NCBI GenBank assembly: GCA_964035575.1
Contig: OZ037894.1
Span: 930,001-994,000 of the forward strand
DNA: 64,000 nt
Direction of reading: 5' to 3'
Source: Rhynchopus sp. YZ270_cl-10
Taxonomy: Eukaryota > Euglenozoa > Diplonemea > Diplonemida > Diplonemidae
Made by a program: the position numbers and the translations under genes. Below the pieces are notes generated by a model. The model did no database searches and was not told the DNA's origin. It was given only the letters and a program-made list of their open reading frames with translations. Below are positions 24,704 to 36,409 of the stretch, piece by piece (position 1 is the stretch's first letter; every line of letters begins with the position of its first letter).

Positions 24704-24797
24704 TAGTGGTTTAGCCTGGTCGACACAACCTTTGATAGATACGGGATAACCAACCCCCTTCGACCCCTCGTGGGTTCACTAAACAAGCCCTAGTGGT
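24704..24797. mobile_element. 80-bp insertion with 7-bp target duplication TAGTGGT
   Basis: 24711-24790 is absent from the partial copy at 9380-10797, where the site (10248-10254, complement ACCACTA) is present once. Here TAGTGGT flanks the insert on both sides (24704-24710 and 24791-24797). The insert ends show only weak inverted similarity (GCCTGGT and AACAAGC). It is not a tRNA and carries no frame. Confidence 0.85.
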
Positions 24798-25489
24798 AGT
24801 TAAACGCGATTGACATTTACATTCCTAGAGATGAAAGAACAAGACAACACTTCTGTACCCGCGCATCAAAATTGTGGAAAACTTTGCACCCCAAACACCC
24901 TCAACAACGCCCGCCAAAAGGCGCCCCTTGTTGCTGGGAGTTGGTTCTCATGATACCTGCACAGCGGGCATTCCTCTGAGTCCAACGCATGTTTGGCCTG
25001 TCTGCGGCGTTGTACTTCAGGTGCACGAAGACAGGGTCTGGTGGTAAATTTTGCGTAGTACTGCGACGTGGTACTGCGTGGGTCTGGGAACCTGGGTACC
25101 TGGGTACAGGAAATTTGTTGTGGAAGACATCAACCACCATGCATTGAGGAGGGTAAGACAGTGTTCGCAGTTTCTACCTGATAGCATTACAACATTTAAC
25201 TTCTCCACGGGGGTCTTGGGCCGTTCACTCGGTTCTACCTTGACTACCGGAAGATATTCTTGAGGCCTTTTTGGTCTCTAGAATATCCGGTCTTCCCGAA
25301 CGGAGGCACACTTTGTGTGTTACTACGACCTGGCAATTTCCAGCAGTAGGTTAAGTAATCTTTCTTGTAAATTGTTGGATCATTATCTCCTCAGTGCATG
25401 AATGCCCCACGTGACTGGACACTTTTGTGTTTGTCATGTGGAGCTGTGGTTGCTCTTTCACGGCTTTTTTCCTGTTCCTGGGTACCTGT

Positions 25490-25775
25490 TCCTGGACCTG
25501 GGTACCTGGGTACCTGGGTACCTGGGTACCTGGGTACCTGGGTACCTGGGTACCTGGGTACCTGGGTACCTGGGTACCTGGGTACCTGGGTACCTGGGTA
25601 CCTGGGTACCTGGGTACCTGGGTACCTGGGTACCTGGGTACCTGGGTACCTGGGTACCTGGGTACCTGGGTACCTGGGTACCTGGGTACCTGGGTACCTG
25701 GGTACCTGGGTACCTGGGTACCTGGGTACCTGGGCACCTGGGTACCTGGGTATCTGGGTACCTGGGTACCCAGTA
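25490..25775. repeat. Minisatellite, 8-bp unit CTGGGTAC
   Basis: About 34 units, nearly perfect, directly inside the right TIR of the 23632-25919 element. The left TIR borders a short array with a 7-bp unit (CTGGGTA, about 23765-23815). All long frames here are repeat artefacts. Confidence 0.95.
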
Positions 25776-25919
25776 CCCAGGTACCCAAAATATTTTCGAT
25801 AATACCCATTTTTTCTTTTCTTTAATACCCACTTTTTATTTTCGTTAGTACCCACTTTTGAAAAATGGGTATTAACGAAAATGGGTACTAGGAAAATGGG
25901 TACCACCGGATTTAACCCT

Positions 25920-26575
25920 TTTTTTTAAAGGATGTATGCGCACCTGAGCCACATTCAGTATTTAAGGTTCCCCAAACGATCCACCCTTTTTTTAAAAAAA
26001 ATTTTTTGGGGACATTTGGTGCACCCTATTATAGCTTCTATTCAGTAGATAGATAGTACAATAGTGTGTATTATGAAATAATTTTTTTTTGAGCACCAAC
26101 GAGAAGACGTCGTCCTTCAGAAAGACGACGGAAAATAAAACTTAGAAAACTTTTGCAAAAAAGCTGTGCACTTCGAAGTCCAGAAAACGGAGATATGAGA
26201 GCTATTCAACTCTGTCGTTCAACTGCAGAACCAACGGTACATGAATTGCACCGGCAGAGGGACGACCCTGACAAGAGGGATCCCTCGCAACTAGTGCCCA
26301 GTCCAGAACGCTGTCCTCTCTGAATCTGTTTACAGTAAGGGAAATGACAGTGCTTGTGGGCTGCAGGAAATACTAACCCCGTTGCAAGACGTACTGATTG
26401 GGAAACAGTTGATGTCATTTAAGGTGTGTGCGTTTGAAGTCAGTTTTGGGTAATTCCTGTTCGGAATATTGTCCCATGATGTGAATGCACATGCACGTTG
26501 CAAGTGTCGTTTAGAGTTGTCTCATATGTGGATCGGATGTCAGAACAAACACCACCCAGCCGGGTGAGATTTTTA
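25920..26575. repeat. Segmental duplication, segment A right part
   Basis: Matches 59410-60275 apart from a T-run plus about 235-bp insertion in the latter (about 59470-59715). Together with 22325-23631 it is homologous to 57965-60275. A diverged older relative of its centre lies at 33500-33700. A 70-codon minus-strand frame is shared by the two copies, but recent duplication explains that. Confidence 0.85.
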
Positions 26576-26807
26576 TTTCTTTCTTTTTTTTGAAGACGTG
26601 TGCATGAGAGGCATACACATCTCAGTGGCTGTCAATGAAAGTGTTTTTATTTTTGTTTTTCTCCTATTTTTGTTCACCTATCCCTTCGTCTGAGTCTGCG
26701 TCATTGTGCACAAAGACGAGTTGTTGCTCTCAAGTTTTCAGGGTTTCAAATACAAAAGGGGGGCATGATGTATTTTGGGTTTCTTGGTGATTCACGGATC
26801 TCTTCTG

Positions 26808-26960
26808 CTTTGTTCTCTCCGCCAACCTGTTTTGCCTTGAGACACATGCCGAGGGACGTGCTTTCTGCAGTCCTTTACTTCATGCTGAACACGCACTAAA
26901 CTCACCACACCACCACCACCACCAGATTGCCTTTGCTCCTTCACATCTAAACACTAAATC
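26808..26960 (+). promoter_or_regulatory. Conserved upstream block of tetraspan copy 3
   Basis: Same block as copies 2 and 4. Homology with copy 4 extends further upstream (26745 against 57888, sharing TCAAATACAAAAGGGGGGCA). Confidence 0.7.
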
Positions 26961-27659
26961 ATGGACTTCAGAATTGGAAACGGTGTCCTTGCACTTCTGC
27001 ACCTGCTCTGCCTGGTCTTTGGCATTGTGGTTGCTGTTCTGCCAGGCTCGCTCTACTCGGAAGAAGGGCCCGGGATGAAGGTCGAAAGTAACTTCTTCAC
27101 TGCAACCCTGGAAATGACCATAATGGGACGCACTACAAGCCATTCGGGAGATCCTACCGAGGGTCTGTGTGACGGACTCAAGCACATTTACAAGTCTGGA
27201 CGTGCAGAGGTCATCATCATCTGCATCTTCGCTGGCATCAGTATGATCATCCACGCAGCGTCAGCAGCAGTGCCGACACTCCCGAAGGTCCTGAGAACGA
27301 TCTCCTCTGTGATGCTGTACCTGACGATGTGCCTTTCCGTGGTGATGGGTGTCACGATGATTCTCATTCTTGTTGTTGCGTGGGGCAACGACTGTGGCTA
27401 CGAGAAGAGTCTGAAGGACGGAGGCGTTGACTTCGGGGCAGGAATGTACATGTCCTTTGTGATCACTGTGCTGTGCTTCATTGGGTGTGTGATCGACTGC
27501 ATGGTCAAGGAGCCCAACTGCAACCGGGCAAATGAGCAGTACCAGGCCTACCAGCCCTACCAGGACGGTGGCCACGTCCAGCAGCACTCTGCTCAGCAGA
27601 ACGAGGTGATGACGCCTGCTACCAGTGGCAGGAGACAAGGCGATTCTGGCATGCTGTAA
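26961..27659 (+). CDS. Tetraspan-like four-TM membrane protein, copy 3
   Basis: 232 residues, intronless. The same four membrane segments as copy 2 are present, almost unchanged in sequence. Outer loop 1 is shorter and distinct (SEEGPGMKVESNFF, then a Thr/Ser-rich part), but keeps NFF and CDGLKH. The cytoplasmic tail is longer, with an added His/Gln-rich stretch. The 3' side lacks the double-hairpin element of copies 2 and 4; instead ACACCTC..GAGGTGT at 27661-27690 can fold. The gene lies where the solute-binding receptor would be expected from the layout of the second duplicate. Confidence 0.88.
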   Translation: MDFRIGNGVLALLHLLCLVFGIVVAVLPGSLYSEEGPGMKVESNFFTATLEMTIMGRTTSHSGDPTEGLCDGLKHIYKSGRAEVIIICIFAGISMIIHAASAAVPTLPKVLRTISSVMLYLTMCLSVVMGVTMILILVVAWGNDCGYEKSLKDGGVDFGAGMYMSFVITVLCFIGCVIDCMVKEPNCNRANEQYQAYQPYQDGGHVQQHSAQQNEVMTPATSGRRQGDSGML

Positions 27660-27727
27660 GACACCTCGCACCCCACACTCTTAGAGGTGTTAAACAATTT
27701 ATCAAAAAAAAAAAAAAAAAAATGTGT

Positions 27728-27798
27728 TTAGTATAGTGGATCTCATCCTCGGATGTCTACACCAATACAACCAAGTTTTCAAAAAAAAAAAAAAAAAA
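27728..27798 (+). repeat. Short A-tailed repeat (CATCCTCGG.TGTCTACACYAATACAACC)
   Basis: A 50-60 bp unit ending ACAACCAAGTTTTCAAAAAA. Other copies are at 34535-34590 and 39950-40010 on the plus strand, and 51385-51435 and 56756-56815 on the minus strand; a fragment lies at 42062-42101. The A-tail and dispersal suggest a retrocopied short element or a LINE 3' end. Confidence 0.75.
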
Positions 27799-28498
27799 AC
27801 AAGCGAACCCGCAAACCCGCAAACAACACAGTGCAAATGATAAGCAAAGAAACCACCCCGGGTCGGTCTATGTTTCTTACGCTCTTTGCCACCACGGATA
27901 ATACTAATTTCCTGATTTCCCCCCACCCCCGCTTTTTTTTTTTTTTTTTCGTTTTTGTTTCTTCATGGTTTCGTAACGATCGTCTCAATTTTGGGGGGTT
28001 TTCTAAAAAAAAAAATCATCTTTTTTTCATCGTTTTCAAAAAACGATCGTTTTTTTTTTGTCTATATTTTACTCTTTGTGCTGTACAAGTTTGAGTCGCA
28101 GAACGCGAACAAAGAAAACGTTGATGTTGGGACCGTGGCGCAAGCAGGTTGGGGAAAGTCCCCCAGTAAAACCCCACCTCCTTTCCTGGGGTGTCCCGGG
28201 GGTACCACACTAACACCCACCTACACACACTTTCACACCATTACACCCCATTTCACCCCATTACACATGAATTACAACACCTTGGTGTTTTGGTCTTTAC
28301 TAAAGGGATGTGCGGACGACACCAAAAAAATTGAAATTGTTCGCGATATTTGGTGCTCCAAAAATTTGCCGGAACCGAAAATCGTGTAGTTTGGGTGTAT
28401 TGAGGCCAGAAAAAATTGTGTGAATACATGAAAATATTCCTGATAGGGTGGCATTCGGCCAAAACATCAGCTGTTTTGGTCATTTTTGCCTTGTACAG

Positions 28499-28622
28499 TG
28501 CTGTGTACTGTGTACTGTGTACTGTGTACTGTGTACTGTGTACTGTGTACTGTGTACTGTGTACTGTGTACTGTGTACTGTGTACTGTGTACTGTGTACT
28601 GTGTACTGTGTACTGTGTACTG
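28499..28622. repeat. Minisatellite, 7-bp unit CTGTGTA
   Basis: About 17 units. The Tyr-Cys-Val-Leu-Cys-Thr-Val frames it gives are artefacts. Confidence 0.95.
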
Positions 28623-29746
28623 GGTGTCCGAAAGACCTGAAAATGACCCTTGTTTACGAGTATGGGTTCATATTTTGTGAAAATTTAAGTCACCAAAATT
28701 TTGTCCATTTTTCCGTATATCCCCCACCACAGCCCGGGATTTTCTCGGAAATGCAATATAACCCTGATATTTCTGCCCCCCTTCACATACTTCCTGTAGG
28801 TACATTTTTTTGGACCCGATATCCATTTTTTCGGGAAATTTCCGAAAAGTTAGCGCGCGCCCTGTTTGAAACCGGGTCAGAGTACCACGCTCCAGCCCTG
28901 AGACTGAGGGTGGTGGTGGGGGCAAAGGGGTTTTCCTCACCTGATTTACTGTAAAAAAAAAACGATCGTTTTTGGGGGGTATGTGATTTGACCGGTTCTG
29001 ACCGGTAACTCAACCAGTGTGTTGTCAAAAATTCCCGAAAAAATCGGGTATTTTTGTGTACAAATAGTACCCGGTCAAAATAGGGTATGTAATTTGACCG
29101 GCACCCCATTTTGACCGGCATTTTGACCGGGTACTATTTATACACAAAAAACACGGGTTGCCTACGACGCTTCTAAGGTGCTCGCTCTCCATACCTAGAC
29201 CCTCGAATTTTTTTTTTTTGCCCCTATATTGGGCTAATTTCGACGATTTGAGGCCATTAAAAGCAAAATTTGGCACTTTTGAGCATCTAGGGGGGTCTAA
29301 AACGCGGTTCCGCGAACCCAAAATTTCGTGATTTTTACCAAAAACAAGTCGATTTTTGAAAAAATCCCAAAAAATTTTTTTCACAAGTGTTTTTGAGGCC
29401 TGCTCACTACACCCTAGGTCCCCTTCTGGGACCAAAAAGTCAAAAAAAGCAAGAATTGGGCTGTTTTGAGCATCTAGAGTTAATTCCCCAGTCATTTTCT
29501 GTACCACCAGTGCATTTTGTATGGGCCAGCGCCTTGTCAAAAAATCAAAAAATCTCAAAAAAAAATTTTTTTTTTCGGGAAAATTTCGACCACTGAGGTG
29601 GGTCTTTGGGCACCAAAAAATGCAAAAAAAATGCAAAAATCGGGTGTTTTGACCATCTGTGGTTACACAAAACACACTTCTGTGTACAAGCCTACACCAA
29701 TACAGTGGTAATACAAGGCGATTTTTGACCAAAAAAAAAATTTTTT

Positions 29747-30945
29747 TTTCGCCCAAAATCGGGCGTGGTACGTCATAAAATGGCCCAAAAAATCCAAGGA
29801 AAACCTTCGATTGGGCAAATTATGAAAAAAAATTTTCAAGTCAAATTTTCAACCAAAATACGGTCATTTTGTTCACACAGTAATTCTACGTCATGCTAGC
29901 TTCCTGTGCAGAACTCCAGCAATTCACCAATGCCGGCATCTATCTTTCCATTATCGCCATTGCACTTCGGTCATTTTGTGCATACCCTGTGACTGTGGTG
30001 GCTAGAGAACACGCACATGCAGACCCGTTCCTTGCAATTTCCAGTGTTGTGTTTATCAATGCATGCATCCAGAGGACCTCTGGTTTACGAAATCGTAGGC
30101 ACTCCTGTGCAAAAATGAAGTCGGTTTTTGACCCAAAATCGGGGTGGGTGGGCCATAATTTGCTCCAAATTTGGCCGAAAATTGGGATTTTTCTGAAAAT
30201 TTTCATTGTGCCCAGCAAAAATCCTTGATTTTTTGAAGAATTTTCCAAAAAATATGCTATACCCCCTATGACTGGACCCAACTCCCCTCACCCTTTTTTC
30301 CCCCGAAAAAAGCCCCCCAAATTCCTAGCTTTTTTAGCGTTTTTATTTAAAATCACTATTTTAGGGTACCTCCTTTGACGATCTGGGTGTAAACCATATG
30401 CATTATGCACCTTATGCATTACTACAGGGGCCCACATTTCGTGTACAAAAACACGCATATTACACATTTACTTAGCAATTCTTTTCACAAGTACGGAGTT
30501 TGACCTGACAAAATTTTGTTTTATCGCCCAAAATCGGGCGTGGTAGGTCATAAAATGGCCCAAAGAATCCAAAGAAAACCTCAGAAATAGATGTTCGCGA
30601 AAAAATTTCGCAAGTCAAAATTCAGCCGCAATACCCTGTGACTGTAGTGGCTAGAGAACACGCATGCAGACCCGTTCCTTGCAATTTCCAGTGTTGTGTT
30701 TATCAATGCATGCATCCAGAGGACCTCTGGTTTACGAAATCGTAAGCACTCCTGTGCAAAAATGAAGTCGGTTTTTGACCCAAAATCGGGGTGGGTGGGT
30801 CATAATTTGCTCCAAATTTGGCCGAAAATCGGGATTTTTCTGAAAATTTCGTTGTGCCCAGCAAAAATCCTTGCTTTTTTGAAGAATTTTCCAAAAAATA
30901 TGCTATACCCCCTATGACTGGACCCAACTCCCCTCACTCTTTTTT
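29747..30945 (+). repeat. Tandem duplication of a ~420-550 bp block
   Basis: 29982-30300 and 30631-30945 are about 95% alike by eye. A preceding block is also shared (29747-29865 and 30520-30640). No coding function is visible. Confidence 0.8.
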
Positions 30946-31375
30946 TTTTCACCCAAAGGGCCGGTCAAATTTTACACACTAATACACAAAGTTACATACC
31001 CCCCTTTCACGATCAAAAAAAATAACGATCGTTTTTTTTTGGGGGGGTGGTAGAATATCGTCTTTAACGATCGTTTCGAAACCATGTTTCTTGTCTTTTT
31101 TTTTTTTTTTTCCAGTCATATTTTGTTTTTTTTTCTTTGTGATCATGGCAACGTCCATCGAGACGCGTTGCATTTTTTCTTTTTTTAAATTGACACCACA
31201 TGTGTGCCGTCTGGATGCACGCAAAGAGAGTTGCATGACAATTCAGGTCTATGGCACTGTGTAGAGGAGAAAGGGTGTGGTGTTTCACGTTCTGGACACC
31301 CTGGCACATGATGATCATGTATCGAGCAAGCTTTTACCCTTATGCTCTACGTGAGATTTCTGTTCGCACTGAGCT

Positions 31376-31712
31376 TGCCTTAGGACACCTGCGTTAATGT
31401 GTAACAGATGTGCCGCCATTTGCTTACCATAGATGTGTTACGCCTAACGGGTCGACCTGCCCTAAAAGGGAGAGACAGAGGGGTAAGGCTTCGATTCATC
31501 TTGTCTGGACCGCCGGTAATCAGGTTTTTAGACAGAAGATCGGGATGTAGACCCATCTTGGCAGGGGATGTTCCTGGTGTATGTTCAGTGGACTGCTTGG
31601 TCGGTTCCTCTCTAAAATAATATTAAGTTTGATTCGCTAAATCTTGTTTGCGTGGCAAACCTTTGCTGTGCCCTGCAGAGGACATAGCTGGGTGTGCACA
31701 TTGTCGAGCAGG
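31376..31712 (+). pseudogene. Possible relic of a tetraspan locus
   Basis: 31376 begins with a weak match to the tetraspan upstream block (TGCCTTAGGACACCTGCG). 31628-31712 is a clear copy of the conserved 3' double-hairpin element. Nothing recognisable of the protein remains between them. This is inference: an eroded family member or a separate transcription unit sharing the 3' element. Confidence 0.3.
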
Positions 31713-32041
31713 TATTTCCGTTCCACGGAATACAAAAAAAATAAGTGTAAAAAAAAAAAGTAAGTTACTGGAGGGGCTAGATACGAAGAAATTACAGTAA
31801 ATAAAGAAAAAAGCCTTCAAACTTTGTCAGGGGTCCTATTTAGCCCCCAGTTTAAAAAAAAAAAACCGTCCTCGGACAGGGTGATTGTCGAAACTGCAAA
31901 AAAAAGACTCCCATGCCCTCAAGGGTGAGGTGTGCTGTCGGTGGGCCTCCCAGTCCTCGGTGAAAAAAAAGTGTACAGAACCAGTCTTCTTTAACTCATG
32001 GTTTATTGCCTATGCAATAAGTATGATCATTGTCGGCTGGA

Positions 32042-33257
32042 CAGGGCATATCCTAAATATGAGGTCTGAGCGGCCAAATTTGCCAAAAGGGTGCAAAAAA
32101 AAGGGGCGGATTTTTTTCTGATTTTTTTTCCAGGTTTCATCGTTGGTGGCGCTTTTAAACATCGGCATTTGCATTTCCGGAATCCGTCCGGCCAGTGGTG
32201 GGGTCAATATGCCGAAATGGACAAGTTCTCGTTTTTGGTCAATTTCCTCAGTACACAGTATACACAGTATACACAGTATACACAGTATACACAGTATACA
32301 CAGTATACACAGTATACACAGTATACACAGTATACACAGTATACACAGTATACACAGTATACACAGTATACACAGTATACACAGTATACACAGTATACAC
32401 AGTATACACAGTATACACAGTATACACAGTGTGCACAGTATACACAGTATACACGGGGTCCACCAATCGTTTGGATTGTCGACATTTCGCAGAGTCACCA
32501 AAGTGTAAGTTTTTTTCGGCATTGGAAAGATTGGGCCATTTCTGAGAACTCCCTTCCCCAAAAAAGACTACAACAAGAGAACTTCAATAAATCAGATCTC
32601 TGAGAGATTTGTTTTTAATTCCCATTTTCATGTCGCGAGTTTACGTGGAAACGCCTTTGAAACCGTGTGTTCTTTAAGGATTCTATAGGCAAAACAGGCG
32701 TTTTGCACCAAAAACCACAAGTTTCAACACAAAACCCGGTTTTTTGGCCCAGACCCGTGTATGTGGCGCCGAAAACACGCTTGCGCGTTATCAGAACCCT
32801 GCGTGGGCCACACACGGTCGTGCACACGTGCCCTTTGCCTTGTCACACAACCCACGTTTTCACACCCAAAAACGACAAAGCCGTTTGTGGGCAAAAACCA
32901 CCCAAAAACCCACACACAGGGGTTTGCGAGTGTTAAGGATTAGCAAACCCAAATATACAGTACACAGTACACAGGGACACAAAAAACTAGAAAACGACAC
33001 TTCGCTGCGACCACGGGCCACCCCATAGGGGGTGAATTTTTTCCCACCGAAAATGGTGTTTTTGGACTGTTTCGCACCAGATCTTTCCAAATATTTTTTT
33101 TACGGGCACTTTTGTCAAGTAGGTTTCCCCTTAGACCCCCTAGACCCCTCGTGCAAAAAAAAGGGGCAACGTGGGACCTTATAGCCGTGCAAAAAAAAGG
33201 GGCGCACTTTTTTTCAAAAACCCGCGGGTACCGGGTACAGACTTAGGATATGCCCTG
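32042..33257. mobile_element. Putative TIR element (~1.2 kb) carrying a 9-bp minisatellite
   Basis: CAGGGCATATCCTAAAT at 32042-32058 is matched inverted, 16 of 17, at 33241-33257. Inside, 32168-32245 is an inverted copy of the 70-bp unit repeated at 57170-57600. No transposase frame was found. The TIR is short, so the limits are provisional. Confidence 0.45.
32252..32452. repeat. Minisatellite, 9-bp unit ACACAGTAT
   Basis: About 22 units with rare variants (one GTGCACAGT). The His-Ser-Ile, Val-Tyr-Thr and Cys-Ile-Leu frames are artefacts of the triplet-multiple period. Confidence 0.95.
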
Positions 33258-36200
33258 CGGCTGGAGTACGCAATTTTTTTTTTTGTTTAGTCTCTGCATT
33301 TTTACGTTTTTACATACGCCTTCCCAACGTTTTTTTTTTTCTCCCTTTTCTTCAATATTATGCTCTCAGTTTATTGAATGCATAGGTTGAAATACTTTTC
33401 AGAACTGGGTCTCTACATACCGGGGCCTCATTCACTTTGTCTTTCACCCCCCAACTGTAACCAAGCGGTAAACTAATTGCACCGGGAGGGAGGCTTTGCC
33501 GTTAATGGCAAATTCACCCAAAAATAGTACCCAGTCCAGAGCGTACCCTTTTTTTTCTTCCGATTTCCCCCCCCAGGGGAATTCTGTTTGCTTCTGGGCT
33601 GCTGGGACAGCACTGACCCGTGTCAGGAGGTATTGCTGGGGAAAACGGTTGGCGGCATTTTAGGATGGGTGCGTCTTTGAGTCATGAGTTCTGTCTTTTT
33701 TTTTTTAATCAGATCCTTTCATCTTTCAAGTTATCTTTTTCCCCTTCCCTTTTTCCCCCTTCTCCCGATGATGTTGTAAACACCCCCCTGGCCCAATATT
33801 TCAAGATGTATGTTTTTTGTTCATTGTGTGTGTGTACATATCTGATGTGTGTTGCTGCACCGCACCCCAGACATTTTCACCTTCCCAGTTTTAAAGTAAC
33901 GGAAATGTCCCTGAGGGGACCATTCACGGTGGCACTGTCAGGGGTCCCCCTATTTCACCCCGTTTTGGCCCCCATAGCCCACGTCATGTCCTAACAGAGT
34001 CATTTTTTTGCCTTTCAAGTTGAGATTTGGTTTGTTTGTTTGTTTGTTTGCTTTTTTTTTTTTTTTTTTGACCGTGACTTTGTGCTGGACGTATAACTAA
34101 ACTCTTCATGTCGCAATCTCTAAAATAATTTTTTTTTGACTTTTTTTTTGCAACTCAGAACCACACCCTGCCGCAGGACCTTCGTCTCCTGCAAAACAGA
34201 GCTCCCGGACTATTTTTGATTTGCTGAAAATGAAATAATCCATTATGGTTTTCCCCTACGTCCAGCCTGTCTGTGTTATCCCTTCCCGCCCCCACTCTCT
34301 CAGTCTTGAGGTTTTTCCCATTATTCTGATTGTTTCTTCTATAAAAAGAACAGTTTCAGACCCTACCCCAGGTAGGTGATGTGGCAACACAAAAAAAGAA
34401 ACGAAAATAACACTGTTTTGACAAACCCGCTTTTGTACCTGCACCCGTTGGGGTGTCGATATGAATACAAAAAAAAAAGTTTTTTTTTTGTCAAAAAGTT
34501 TCAAAACCCAAGAAAAAGAAATACAACAAGAAAGTATAGTAGTTCATCCTCGGGTGTCTACACTAATACAACCAAGTTTTCAAGAAAAAAATATATGTCC
34601 AGGTCAGAGGTCTTTTTCGTCTCCCCCTGCGCTGCTACTCTATAGGAAAGGGGCGTGTTGTAAGCATCCTCACCTTAGCGGTTTGAGCAAAGGTGGGGGG
34701 GGGAATACAAGATCTTTTGACAAAAAATGAAAAAAAGAAAAAAGGGGGCTCGTTACCCCCTCCCCACGAAGATTAGATTTTGTGGGGAGACTACCCATTA
34801 TTCCTATATTCCCACCCAAAGTTTGAAAATTCAAAAAAAAAAAAAATGTAAAGTGACTGGAGCTGCTATAATATTATACAGACGACACTACAACAAAGTA
34901 TCGAAAATGAAAACGCATGTTGTGTAGCTACTTGGAGGAACAGCTGAGCTTCTTCCAGATATTCTATCCTTAGTACCGTAATCAGAAAAAAATTGTCGAC
35001 TCAACTTACAAAGTACTACAATGAAATGCAATACAAAACAGAGTAGCAAAAACAAAAACAAAAACAAAAACGACAAAGTTGAAACAAACTTCTTCAAACC
35101 CACCTGTAGTAGACAGAGAGAGAGATCAGCTTCCAGCCGGAAGCACGAATTACAGGGTTGTTTTAGAGGGGGGAAAAGACCGTTGTCAAGACACCATGCT
35201 TTGTGTGGCAGTGCCAAAATTCAAGATAATATCAAAAAATGAGTCATTTGCTAAAAATTCTTTGGAACACAACTTTGCTCCCCCTCCCCCTTTTTTTTTA
35301 GATTGTATGCGCACAGCCAGGACGCGCATGCATCAGTCCCAAAAAAAGAAAAAATAAACTTTTTCAAACCCCCCCCCGGTTCTGCATCCACCCCCTGTCA
35401 TGGCGACGTAATGACACCTGTCAGGGCCTGACAGGGCCACTATGTTCTTTTTAATAGTGTCTCTCTCTTACTATTTCCCCGGGATTTTTATTCTCTCTAG
35501 TGTCCAAAAACCCCATATTTAGTTTAGTGGTGACGAACACAACGAGAGAACGTGCCGTTTATCTCGCCAAAAAAACTACCTTTTTTTTATTCAATTTTTT
35601 TTTTTTCACCCATCCATTATTTTGTCTGAGGGTGTGTATGGTGTGTGTATTGTCCTCTGTGCTTCACAGAAAGCACTAAAATCGACATAGTAGTGGGATC
35701 ATCGTGCGTGTTGTCATTGTCACAATTTTTTTTTTTAAAAAGGAGCGTAACAGAGAGGGGCGATTGTTGGTAAGAAAAAAAATCCCCTACTCAAGCCTGT
35801 TCAGCTCAGGAAGTCACGCCGTTTCGTTGACTGATGAATGGAAGCGGGAGGAGTATCAGCAGTTTCCACAAAACGTTAACGGAGGGCGGGTCGCGTGGAT
35901 TGCCCGTTCGCGGGGGGGTACACGTTGTCAAAGTTTTCAAAAAAAAAAAAAAAGAAGAAAAAGAAGAGTGCAGAGACACCTATTAGCTGTGGGTTCTTAG
36001 GACGATTGTCGACACAACAATAAAGGTACCAAGGCTTCCGGCCGACATTGAGTACAGATCTTTATTACCAGTAGGTGTAAAGTGATTGTCGATACAACAA
36101 AAAAAAAAGATTTTCCTCTCCCCCAAAAAAAAAAAAATTCGGCGTTTTGTAAAAGAGGGGAGGGGGAAGGCAGGAGCAAAGGCTACGTTCGTATCACAAC

Positions 36201-36400
36201 TCTCCCCTCCTCCGTCCCCTCCCTACCCCCCCGCCCCCCGCCCTCAGAACCCTACGAAGTAAATACAAAAAAAAGATCAAACACAAGTTATAATGGCGTG
36301 GCTGAAGACGCCAAAAACGCACCCTGACAAAGTCCTGACAAAAGAGACCTTTTGGACTTAGCCACACCATATAATTTCAAAAAAAAGAATGCTTCCCCAG
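33258..36400. other. Gene-free intergenic region with dispersed repeats
   Basis: 33500-33700 is an old relative of 26285-26450. 34535-34590 is a copy of the short A-tailed repeat. 34985-35100 is a copy of the 12175 repeat. 36001-36022 and 36081-36108 hold a short GATTGTCGA-ACAACAA motif also seen at 31881, 41535 and 41927. No gene is supportable. Confidence 0.6.
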
Positions 36401-36409
36401 ATCTCCTCT

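Larger units (their letters stand above)
23632..25919. mobile_element. 2288-bp non-autonomous TIR element, insertion site proven by empty paralogous site
   Basis: The ends AGGGTTTTTCTCTTTAATAC and, inverted, AGGGTTAAATCCGGTGGTAC lead into about 150 bp of near-identical inverted terminal repeat (23632-23790 and 25762-25919). Each TIR borders a minisatellite. The flanking DNA is interrupted exactly here: the paralogous segment at 59400-59440 runs through without the element at a run of 7 T, and T-runs flank both ends here (probable T-rich target duplication). No transposase frame is present. The interior, 24162-25815, recurs inverted at 9380-10797. Confidence 0.9.
27800..31375. other. Gene-free low-complexity region with palindromes and duplicated blocks
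   Basis: No supportable gene. CGATCG sits in AACGATCGTT-like palindromes at 27977, 28044, 28963, 31026 and 31068. Short inverted matches around the outermost sites (about 27965-27985 and 31066-31092) could be ends of a 3.1-kb element, but the evidence is thin. 29747-30300 is duplicated as 30520-30945. The rest is homopolymer-rich. Confidence 0.5.

Noticed and set aside
24704..24797. tRNA or tRNA-like gene in the 80-bp insert
   Set aside because: Length is right, but no A or B box in proper order and no cloverleaf could be drawn.
25351..25906. Overlapping 120-170 codon frames (Tyr-Leu-Gly-Thr-Trp and Pro-Arg-Tyr-Pro repeats)
   Set aside because: Artefact of the CTGGGTAC minisatellite; open in six frames at once.
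26206..26418. 70-codon minus-strand frame also present at 59908-60120
   Set aside because: Shared only because both lie in a recent segmental duplication; the diverged relative at 33500-33700 does not keep the frame by eye.
32010..32603. 170-183 codon frames of His-Ser-Ile, Thr-Gln-Tyr or Cys-Ile-Leu repeats
   Set aside because: A 9-bp tandem unit keeps every frame open; no start context or conservation.
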